Positions 1 through 5,088 of a DNA stretch of 17,222 bases are shown piece by piece (the stretch's first letter is position 1; each line of letters opens with the position of its first letter). The notes under the pieces are model-generated. The model was not told the DNA's origin, did no database searches, and worked only from the letters and a program-made list of their open reading frames with translations. Source of the DNA: JAMBLL01 sp964460075 (GTDB lineage Bacteria; Actinomycetota; Acidimicrobiia; Spongiisociales; UBA5794); assembly GCA_964460075.1 (NCBI GenBank), contig CAYWPC010000037.1:1-17222 (forward strand), read 5' to 3'. The position numbers and the translations under genes were made by a program.

Positions 1-122
1 CAAGCCGTGTCCTCAGATGCCCAAAGCCGTCGACACAGCCCGAAATGCAAGGCTTCCAATTCCAAAGGAGTCCACACCCGTCCACAGCAATCCACAGAGA
101 ATGGCTCCCAACTTGGCTCCCA
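1..122 (+). repeat. Left cassette repeat, copy A (122 bp)
   Basis: This block aligns without gaps to 979-1100, with 100 of 122 positions identical by my hand count. It starts with CAAGCCGTGTCC and ends with two GGCTCCCA octamers (103-110 and 115-122). Heptamers related to GTCCACA lie on a 10-bp register at 9, 19, 29, then 60, 70, 80, 90. Those at 70 and 80 are perfect and the others carry one or more changes, so this copy is more degenerate than copy B. In copy B the tRNA-Arg fragment ends 5 bp before the repeat. The window edge cuts the equivalent position here. Confidence 0.9.
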
Positions 123-184
123 AGGACGCGGGGCGATGAGTGACACCGCCACGCCAACCAGTGCACTCCATGATTGCGTCATCT

Positions 185-205
185 CGATATCGTGATATCA
201 TGCAT
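185..205 (+). promoter_or_regulatory. Palindrome cluster before the antitoxin start, probable autoregulatory operator
   Basis: Three short perfect palindromes abut or overlap: CGATATCG (185-192), TGATATCA (193-200) and ATGCAT (200-205). They end 2 bp before the antitoxin ATG at 208. Ribbon-helix-helix antitoxins typically bind tandem short palindromes over their own promoter. No Shine-Dalgarno sequence is visible before the ATG, so the mRNA may be leaderless. The operator role is inferred from position and family. Confidence 0.5.
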
Positions 206-207
206 TC

Positions 208-417
208 ATGACTAAGCAGACCACCGTTCGCCTTCCCGAAGACCTCGCTGATAGCGCTGAGGCCGTCGCCCGAGTCAAGGGCACCAGCGTCAACGCCCTG
301 ATCATCGGCGCCCTCGAGGCCGAGATCGAACGGGTCCGTCAAGACGAGGACTTCACCAGCCGAGCCAAGCGGCTCCTTGAACGGGACCGAGAGCTGTTGG
401 AACGCCTCGCCCAGTGA
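208..417 (+). CDS. Ribbon-helix-helix antitoxin
   Basis: This 69-aa protein begins with TKQTTVRLPEDLADSAEAVA (residues 2-21), the beta strand and first helix of an Arc/MetJ-type ribbon-helix-helix fold. GTSVNALI, about residues 25-32, forms the second helix. The charged C-terminal helix rich in Glu, Arg and Leu (from about residue 35) is the likely toxin-binding part. Its TGA overlaps the GTG start of the doc-like gene by 4 bp (GTGA), so the two are translationally coupled, the classic antitoxin-first order. It should neutralise the downstream Fic-fold toxin and repress the operon through the palindromes just upstream. The exact antitoxin family (Phd, VapB-like or other) cannot be fixed by eye, but the fold and the pairing are clear. 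Confidence 0.85.
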   Translation: MTKQTTVRLPEDLADSAEAVARVKGTSVNALIIGALEAEIERVRQDEDFTSRAKRLLERDRELLERLAQ

Positions 418-821
418 CGCGCTACGTCACCCTGGCAGAGTACTTCTGGCTGGCGGAACAGGTCACCGGTGTCGACTCCGACACCCTCGCCAACGCGTCG
501 CGTTCCGATCTGGCCGACTCAGCGTTGCACGCCCCCCAGGCGGGGTTCGGGGAGGTGGAGTTCTACCCCGACATCTACGACAAGGCCGCAGTTTTGGTAT
601 GTCGGCTGACGTGGAACCATCCCCTCCCCGACGGGAACAAGCGGGCAGCTTGGGCAACACTGGCCATGTTCGTCGACCTCAACCACGGCACCTGGGACCC
701 CGACCCACCCAACATCGACCAGGCCGAAGAAGCCATGTTGGCGATCGCTGCCGGAGAGGTCGACGAAACCTGGACCGCAGCGTGGCTCAAAGAACGCGTC
801 CGGTTCATCAACCGAAGCTGA
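414..821 (+). CDS. doc: Doc-family (Fic-fold) toxin
   Basis: This 135-aa protein has the length of Doc/death-on-curing toxins. The N-terminus (TRYVTLAEYFWLAEQVTG) is typical of the family. The catalytic Fic motif is HPLPDGNKR at residues 69-77, with Leu where HPF is commoner; the catalytic His69 and the GNK(R) end of Doc proteins are intact. Characterised Doc toxins phosphorylate EF-Tu rather than AMPylating, and the GNK variant of the motif is associated with that change. Applying this here is inference. The start is GTG at 414, overlapping the antitoxin stop. The pair is bounded by the 122-bp repeat on the left and by a 16-bp boundary motif and tRNA-Arg fragment on the right, so it looks like a transferable unit. 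Confidence 0.9.
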   Translation: MTRYVTLAEYFWLAEQVTGVDSDTLANASRSDLADSALHAPQAGFGEVEFYPDIYDKAAVLVCRLTWNHPLPDGNKRAAWATLAMFVDLNHGTWDPDPPNIDQAEEAMLAIAAGEVDETWTAAWLKERVRFINRS

Positions 822-857
822 GTATGGGCTGGATCAGCCAACACCCGCAAAACCCAC

Positions 858-873
858 AATGGCTCCCAAACGT
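858..873 (+). repeat. Right boundary motif of cassette 1
   Basis: The 16-bp sequence AATGGCTCCCAAACGT recurs at 2659-2674 with one change (15/16). Its first 12 bases, AATGGCTCCCAA, also occur at the end of both 122-bp left repeats (100-111 and 1078-1089), so the cargo between them is flanked by a short direct repeat. No function is known to me. It may be a recombinase or host-factor site. Confidence 0.7.
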
Positions 874-938
874 CAGGAGGTCGAGGAACCTATCGCAAGC
901 AATAGCCCTTCCCGCGCAACGGCTATCCGAGCACGCCC

Positions 939-973
939 GGAGGGACTCGAACCCCCAACCTTCTGATCCGTAG
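939..973 (-). pseudogene. tRNA-Arg(ACG) 3'-half fragment, att-like copy 1
   Basis: On the minus strand these 35 bases read from the anticodon loop CTACGGA (anticodon ACG) through stem TCAGA, variable AGGTT and the T arm GGGGG-TTCGAGT-CCCTC. This matches the 3' half of an actinobacterial tRNA-Arg(ACG). The same 35 bases recur exactly at 2740-2774. The following sequence, GGGCGTGCTCGGA, is related to TGGCATGCTCTGA at the other copy. Upstream on the minus strand there is no matching 5' anticodon stem and no D arm, so it cannot be a functional tRNA. A displaced tRNA 3' half is the usual footprint of site-specific integration. No integrase is in the window. Confidence 0.85.
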
Positions 974-978
974 ATCTC

Positions 979-1100
979 CAAGCCGTGTCCACAGACGTCC
1001 ACAACCGTCCACACAGCCCAGAACTACAGGCTTTCAATTCCACCGGCGTCCACAGCCGTCCAAAGAGGTCCACAGGGAATGGCTCCCAACTTGGCTCCCA
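979..1100 (+). repeat. Left cassette repeat, copy B (122 bp), with phased GTCCACA boxes
   Basis: Same length as copy A with no indels. Heptamers sit at 987, 997 and 1007, then 1038, 1048, 1058 and 1068, spaced exactly 10 bp within each group. Five are perfect GTCCACA (987, 997, 1007, 1048, 1068); 1038 and 1058 are variants. The 10-bp register is one helical turn and does not preserve a reading frame, so this is a protein-binding array rather than coding sequence. GTCCACA is the 3' part of the actinobacterial DnaA box consensus TTGTCCACA. The block ends in two GGCTCCCA octamers (1081-1088, 1093-1100). It lies 5 bp from the tRNA-Arg fragment. Confidence 0.9.
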
Positions 1101-1180
1101 GCCGATCGACTGTGACTCGTGAGACGGTCTTTCTCCTGATCCGTGCCACTCCCGATCGGGCTGGCAAACGACGTGGTTGC

Positions 1181-1256
1181 TTGACTATCAAAAATCTACT
1201 AATCCGTGACGTATTAGTAGTTCAACTACTAGAGTACTTGTAGTTCGCGACGGATT
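1181..1256 (+). promoter_or_regulatory. Nested inverted repeats upstream of fic, probable operator/promoter
   Basis: A TTGACT hexamer at 1181-1186 is a possible -35 box, with no convincing -10 box at 17-bp spacing. It is followed by interlocked inverted repeats: CTACTAAT (1196-1203) with ATTAGTAG (1213-1220); the 17-bp palindrome TAGTAGTTcAACTACTA (1215-1231); AACTAC (1224-1229) with GTAGTT (1240-1245); and AATCCGT (1201-1207) with ACGGATT (1250-1256). The array ends 6 bp before the fic ATG. This part is visibly more AT-rich than its surroundings. A repressor, possibly the winged-helix tail of Fic itself, is the inferred ligand. Confidence 0.55.
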
Positions 1257-1262
1257 GAACAA

Positions 1263-2597
1263 ATGAAGGTTCCAACAAATCCACCAGGTGTTCCCAGACT
1301 GCTATCGGCGCTCGAAGGAAATCGGACCGCCGTTGTCCTAGAGCACCTGACCGGGCCAACCGTGAAGGGACGCTACCTCCACTGGGATGAGCTACGCAGG
1401 CGAAAACCACCCGAAGACCTCACACCCGAAGAATGGTGGCTGACTCTCAAGCTCGCCCGAGGACTAGGGCACAGGCAACTCCCGTTCGTTGACACGTCAG
1501 GGAGGCCGTTCAGCTACGTACTAACTGACGAGGCGCTGTCGATGTTGCACAGGATCGACCGATTCGCTTCAGGACGGATTGAGGCCCCAGAAGCGATCAC
1601 CAACGAAGCGACCAAGGATCGATACCTCGTGTCAAGCCTGATGGAGGAAGCGATCGGTTCGAGCCTTCTGGAAGGTGCCGCTACCACTCGCAACGAAGCC
1701 AAGGAACTCCTCCAATCGGGAAGAGCTCCCAGGACCATCGCCGAGAGGATGGTCGTCAACAACTACCTCACGATGCAACATATCCGCCGGGATCTGGACG
1801 TGCCGCTCTCCACCGACACCGTCATCGAGATCCACCGGCTCGTCACTGAAGACACCCTTGACAATCCAGATGACGCCGGACGAATCCAGGAGCCCGGTGA
1901 GAAACGGGTTGATGTAGGCGACCCAATGGATCCCGCGGTCGTCTTCCACCTGCCACCGCCCGCTGCGGAGCTGCCGGATCTCCTGCAGGGCTTGAGTGGG
2001 TTCGCCAACGACGTCGAATCTGAACCCGTCATCCATCCAGTCGTGCGCGCCGTGGCGCTCCATTTCCATATGTCGTACATCCACCCGTTTGTTGATGGCA
2101 ACGGCAGAACAGCTCGAGCACTCTTCTACCGATCGATGCTTCGCCAGGGGTATTGGCTGGCAGAGTTTCTATCAATCTCTCGACTTCTCAATCAAGCACC
2201 TGTCCAATACGCTCGCTCATTTCTCTACACGGAAACTGATGAAGCCGACTTCACATACTTCCTCTTGCACCAGCTGACAGTCATCTGTAGGGCGATCGAT
2301 GAACTCTTCGAGTACCTCGAGAAGAAAGTCAGTGAGGTTCGGCGAGTCGAGCGAGCTCTGAGATCCGTACCAGGTATCAACCATCGGCAGCTCGCCCTCC
2401 TCTCTCACGCTATCCGCAATCCTGACACCGCGTATACGTTCGAATCCCATCGCAACAGCCACAGCGTCGTGTATCAGACAGCCCGAGCGGATCTTCTCGA
2501 TCTCGAGGCCCTAGGCTTTCTCGAGCGTCACCAGGTCGGCCGGCAATTCCGCTTCTACCCTGCGGCAGGCCTGTCGGAGCGGGTACTGGGTGGCTGA
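1263..2597 (+). CDS. Fic-domain protein with N-terminal inhibitory motif and C-terminal winged-helix-like tail
   Basis: This 444-aa protein belongs to the large Fic family of protein-modifying enzymes (usually AMP transfer from ATP to a target hydroxyl). Residues about 1-110 resemble the Fic N-terminal domain. SSLLEG at 133-138 fits the inhibitory motif (S/T)xxxE(G/N) of self-inhibited class II Fic proteins, with Glu137 expected to block ATP. The core motif HPFVDGNGRTAR at 274-285 is complete, with catalytic His274. The C-terminal 75 residues or so (NHRQLALLSHAI, then VVYQTARADLLDLEALGFLE) look like a winged helix. No separate antitoxin gene adjoins it, consistent with inhibition in cis. The ATG at 1263 gives the full N-terminal domain. 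It is the only gene of cassette 2. The target is unknown. Confidence 0.9.
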   Translation: MKVPTNPPGVPRLLSALEGNRTAVVLEHLTGPTVKGRYLHWDELRRRKPPEDLTPEEWWLTLKLARGLGHRQLPFVDTSGRPFSYVLTDEALSMLHRIDRFASGRIEAPEAITNEATKDRYLVSSLMEEAIGSSLLEGAATTRNEAKELLQSGRAPRTIAERMVVNNYLTMQHIRRDLDVPLSTDTVIEIHRLVTEDTLDNPDDAGRIQEPGEKRVDVGDPMDPAVVFHLPPPAAELPDLLQGLSGFANDVESEPVIHPVVRAVALHFHMSYIHPFVDGNGRTARALFYRSMLRQGYWLAEFLSISRLLNQAPVQYARSFLYTETDEADFTYFLLHQLTVICRAIDELFEYLEKKVSEVRRVERALRSVPGINHRQLALLSHAIRNPDTAYTFESHRNSHSVVYQTARADLLDLEALGFLERHQVGRQFRFYPAAGLSERVLGG

Positions 2598-2658
2598 GAG
2601 GGCACCGCGTGGTGAGACAGGCAAGTCCAGACCGGCGGCGGAGATGTCGACGATCAGG

Positions 2659-2674
2659 AACGGCTCCCAAACGT
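2659..2674 (+). repeat. Right boundary motif of cassette 2
   Basis: AACGGCTCCCAAACGT matches 858-873 at 15 of 16 positions. It occupies the same relative place: downstream of the cargo gene and about 65-70 bp before the tRNA-Arg fragment. Sequence on its right also resembles cassette 1 (CGTGAGAAAGGTC against CGTCAGGAGGTC). Further homology adjoins the tRNA fragment (on the minus strand AAGCCATTGC against TAGCCGTTGC). Confidence 0.7.
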
Positions 2675-2729
2675 GAGAAAGGTCCGTGTGACACAACCGG
2701 CTGAAGTCGTTGCGCTGCAATGGCTTTCA

Positions 2730-2793
2730 GAGCATGCCAGGAGGGACTCGAACCCCCAACCTTCTGATCCGTAGTCAGGCAGTGCGCATGCTC
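2730..2793 (-). pseudogene. tRNA-Arg(ACG)-derived element lacking a D arm, att-like copy 2
   Basis: The core 2740-2774 is identical to 939-973 (anticodon loop CTACGGA, T arm). Unlike copy 1, this copy keeps a 5' anticodon-stem strand, CTGA, pairing with TCAG. GAGCATGC at its 5' end pairs perfectly over 8 bp with GCATGCTC at its 3' end (2786-2793 with 2730-2737). The result is a 64-nt structure with acceptor-like stem, anticodon arm and T arm but only a short linker instead of the D arm. Its 5' end overlaps the asd stop codon. It may be a decayed integration junction rather than a working tRNA. No CCA is encoded. Confidence 0.6.
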
Positions 2794-3820
2794 ATGCCAG
2801 GAGCAGCTCGGCCAACTCCACGGCATTGAGTGCCGCGCCCTTTCGCAGGTTGTCTCCGACCACGAAAAGGCTGATGCCGCCTGCCACGCCGAGCGTCTCT
2901 CTCAGTCGACCAATCAGGACATCATCGATTCCCACAGAATCCAGGGGAGTCGCTACCTTCGTGTCGTCCCACAGTTGCACCCCCGGCGCACCGCCGAGGA
3001 CCGCAACCGCTTCGTCGAGATCTACCGCCCTATCGAACCACATCGATGCAGCGATACCGTGACCCACCATCACGGGAACTCGCACACAGGTAGGTTCGAC
3101 TGCAATGTCTGACCGGTCGAGTATCTTGCGCGTCTCGTTGACGAGCTTCCACTCCTCATCGGTGTATCCGACGTCGGTGAACGACCCGGCGAGCGGAAGC
3201 ACGTTGTACGCGATTGGTCGAGCGTACAAGTCGCCGCCAGGATCCTGCCAAGAACCGGTTACCAGACCGTCAATGTCGGAACTGAAGTGCTTGATCTCCC
3301 GCTCCAGCTGATCCATCCCTGTCTTCCCCGAACCCGAAACGCTCTGATACGACGTCGCAATCAGTATGCGCATTCCCGCAGCACGATGGAGTGGTCCCGC
3401 AGCCATGAGCAGGGCCATCGTCGTGCAGTTCGGATTCGCCACGATGCCAACGTGGTCCACAATCGATGCGTCATTCACGTTGGCGACGACAAGCGGTACG
3501 TCGCTGTCCATGCGGAAGGCCGACGAGTTGTCGATCACCGTCGCGCCTGCCTCTACGAACCTCGGGGCAAACTCCTTCGAGCGAGCACCCCCTGCGGAGA
3601 ACAAGGCTATATCTATGCCGGACGGATCGGCGTGTTCGAGGTCTTCCACCACCACCTCGCCCCACGCGGTGTCGAAGCGCCGTCCCTCCGACTTGCTCGA
3701 TGCCATCAACCTGAGGTCTCGAACCGGAAAGTTTCGCTCCTGAAGTATCGACTGCATCATGGCGCCGACAGCGCCTGTCGCCCCTACGATTGCGACCCTC
3801 GGCCGTGAGTAGGTGTCCAT
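2792..3820 (-). CDS. asd: Aspartate-semialdehyde dehydrogenase
   Basis: This 342-aa enzyme reduces aspartyl-4-phosphate with NADPH to aspartate semialdehyde, the branch precursor of lysine/diaminopimelate, threonine and methionine. The Rossmann loop GATGAVG is at 13-19. The catalytic cysteine is in NPNCTTM (Cys132). The substrate-binding stretch SYQSVSGSG lies at 157-165, and the general-base His is in RVPVMVGHG (His254). Length is normal. The ATG at 3820 overlaps the lysC TGA by one base, giving tight translational coupling in a lysC-asd operon. The 3' end abuts the tRNA-Arg-derived junction: the stop codon falls inside that element's terminal stem, so the accessory array ends exactly at this gene. 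Confidence 0.97.
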   Translation of the reverse strand: MDTYSRPRVAIVGATGAVGAMMQSILQERNFPVRDLRLMASSKSEGRRFDTAWGEVVVEDLEHADPSGIDIALFSAGGARSKEFAPRFVEAGATVIDNSSAFRMDSDVPLVVANVNDASIVDHVGIVANPNCTTMALLMAAGPLHRAAGMRILIATSYQSVSGSGKTGMDQLEREIKHFSSDIDGLVTGSWQDPGGDLYARPIAYNVLPLAGSFTDVGYTDEEWKLVNETRKILDRSDIAVEPTCVRVPVMVGHGIAASMWFDRAVDLDEAVAVLGGAPGVQLWDDTKVATPLDSVGIDDVLIGRLRETLGVAGGISLFVVGDNLRKGAALNAVELAELLLA

Positions 3821-4305
3821 CAGGTCCCTTCGTCTTCAAGTCCAAGTCCTGCGTGCAGCGTCCTGACCGCCTCGATCACTCTATCGGAGGCGATCACACA
3901 CGAAATTCGGATGGGTGAAGTCGAAATCATCTGAATGTTGATACCAACGTCTGAAAGAAGGCGGAACATGCGAGCGGCAATGCCGGACTCAGTTTTCATT
4001 CCAATGCCGACGACGCTGACCTTTGCTATCCCCTCGTCGATCGAGACCCCACCTGCGTCAACTTCACGAGCAACGATCCCCGCTTTGTCTCGCGCCACGT
4101 CGATGCTCGCAACGGGCACGGTGAAGCTGATGTCCGTCGTACCGTCGTGCGACACATTCTGCACGATCATGTCCACGTTCACCCTCGACGTTGCGAGCAG
4201 TTCAAACAGCGACGCTGCCACACCTGGTGTGTCAGGTACGCCGTACACCGTCACCTTTGCTTCGTCCGTGACGTGTGCAATGCCTCTCACAACAGCTTGT
4301 TCCAT
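3820..4305 (-). CDS. lysC: Aspartate kinase, beta subunit from in-frame internal start
   Basis: An internal ATG at 4305 begins MEQAVVRGIAHVTDEAKVTV, in frame with lysC, and would give a 161-aa protein of the two ACT domains. A perfect Shine-Dalgarno sequence, AAGGAGG (4317-4311), stands 5 nt upstream. Such a match inside a coding sequence is unlikely by chance and is stronger than the site before the full-length start. Actinobacterial aspartate kinases such as that of Corynebacterium glutamicum are alpha2beta2 complexes whose beta chain is made this way from a start at the equivalent position. Expression here is inferred. Confidence 0.75.
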   Translation of the reverse strand: MEQAVVRGIAHVTDEAKVTVYGVPDTPGVAASLFELLATSRVNVDMIVQNVSHDGTTDISFTVPVASIDVARDKAGIVAREVDAGGVSIDEGIAKVSVVGIGMKTESGIAARMFRLLSDVGINIQMISTSPIRISCVIASDRVIEAVRTLHAGLGLEDEGT

Positions 4306-5040
4306 CGTGTCCTCCTTGATCCAGGTGCCTTCGCCGTCATGGAACGACGAACGCACATAGATCGGAATGTTGAACCTTCGCCCGAACTCCACCGACCGCG
4401 GCATGAGCACGCCTGCACCGCCCGATGCGAGCTCGAGCATCTCTTCGAAGGTTGCTTCCTGCAGCTTCACCGCTCCTGGTACGACCCTTGGATCCGCCGT
4501 GAACACCCCGTCGACGTCGGTGAAGATCTCACACCGGTCTGCGCCGAGGGCTGCAGCGAGAGCAACCGCCGTTGCATCGGATCCACCCCGTCCCAGGGTC
4601 GTGACATCCTTCGACTCAGGATCGACACCCTGAAATCCGGCAACGATGACAACTTTGCCTTGGTCGAGACCGTCGCGCACACGGTCTGCACGTATCTCGA
4701 CGATCTCAGCTTGCCCGTGCCTTCCTGTCGTAAGGATTCCGGCCTGTGACCCGGTAAAACTCGTAGCAGGCACACCGAGATCCTCGATCGCCATCGCGAC
4801 GAGCGCCATCGTCACGCGCTCACCTGCCGTCAACAACATGTCGAGCTCCCTTGGATGGGAGTGACCCGAAACGTCCTTGGCGAGCGCGAGAAGCTCATCG
4901 GTACGTCCGCCCATTGCGCTCACAACGGCAACAATGCCGTCGCCAGCTCGGTAGCCCTCAACGATCCGCCTGGCGACGTTTCGGATTCGTTCGGCATTCG
5001 CAACCGAGGTCCCTCCGTACTTGTGAACCACCAGTGCCAT
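3820..5040 (-). CDS. lysC: Aspartate kinase, alpha subunit
   Basis: This 406-aa enzyme phosphorylates aspartate, the first step of the aspartate family pathway. I place the start at 5040, giving MALVVHKYGGTSV. The reading frame stays open upstream to 5082, but those extra 14 residues are not family-like and would run to the divergent cyclophilin gene. The KYGGTS nucleotide motif is at 7-12, the kinase core (TTLGRGGSDATA, FTDVDGVFTADPR) at about 147-185, and two ACT regulatory domains at about 262-330 and 342-405. The regulatory half carries a separate internal translation start (see the beta subunit). It is followed by asd with a one-base overlap. End-product inhibition by lysine and threonine is usual in actinobacteria, but cannot be read from the sequence. 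Confidence 0.95.
   Translation of the reverse strand: MALVVHKYGGTSVANAERIRNVARRIVEGYRAGDGIVAVVSAMGGRTDELLALAKDVSGHSHPRELDMLLTAGERVTMALVAMAIEDLGVPATSFTGSQAGILTTGRHGQAEIVEIRADRVRDGLDQGKVVIVAGFQGVDPESKDVTTLGRGGSDATAVALAAALGADRCEIFTDVDGVFTADPRVVPGAVKLQEATFEEMLELASGGAGVLMPRSVEFGRRFNIPIYVRSSFHDGEGTWIKEDTMEQAVVRGIAHVTDEAKVTVYGVPDTPGVAASLFELLATSRVNVDMIVQNVSHDGTTDISFTVPVASIDVARDKAGIVAREVDAGGVSIDEGIAKVSVVGIGMKTESGIAARMFRLLSDVGINIQMISTSPIRISCVIASDRVIEAVRTLHAGLGLEDEGT
4306..4317 (-). promoter_or_regulatory. Internal ribosome binding site for the LysC beta subunit
   Basis: On the minus strand AAGGAGG is followed by a 5-nt spacer ACACG and an in-frame ATG. It decides the beta-subunit start. In the LysC alpha protein the same bases encode the KEDT linker between kinase and ACT domains. 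Confidence 0.75.
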
Positions 5041-5088
5041 TGCCACCCGAGTGTAGGTGTATGCGGTCCCCACCCATACCATCGCTTG

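Noticed and set aside
808..1073. Minus-strand open frames across the tRNA fragment and repeat (containing DQKVGGSSPSG and repeated GRLWT stretches)
   Set aside because: The VGGSSPS stretch is the well-known translation of a tRNA T arm, and the GRLWT repeats come from the 10-bp DNA array. No ribosome site and no family match.
979..1100. CRISPR-like array
   Set aside because: Seven-base units at 10-bp spacing leave no spacers of CRISPR size and there are no cas genes.
1..2774. Insertion sequence or integron
   Set aside because: No transposase or integrase frame, no terminal inverted repeats bounding the units, and the repeats do not show the hairpin layout of attC sites.
2410..2826. Minus-strand frame over the end of fic and the second tRNA fragment
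   Set aside because: Antisense to fic and again reads through tRNA sequence. No protein-like features.
2730..2830. Complete tRNA-Arg gene
   Set aside because: GCTC and GAGC at the asd end could mimic a D stem, but nine extra bases would interrupt the anticodon stem and the acceptor strand would lie in asd without pairing. Only the 3' half is supported.
5041..5082. Extended LysC start at 5082
   Set aside because: The additional 14 residues do not resemble aspartate kinases and would reach nearly to the divergent cyclophilin start. MALVVHKYGG is the normal N-terminus.
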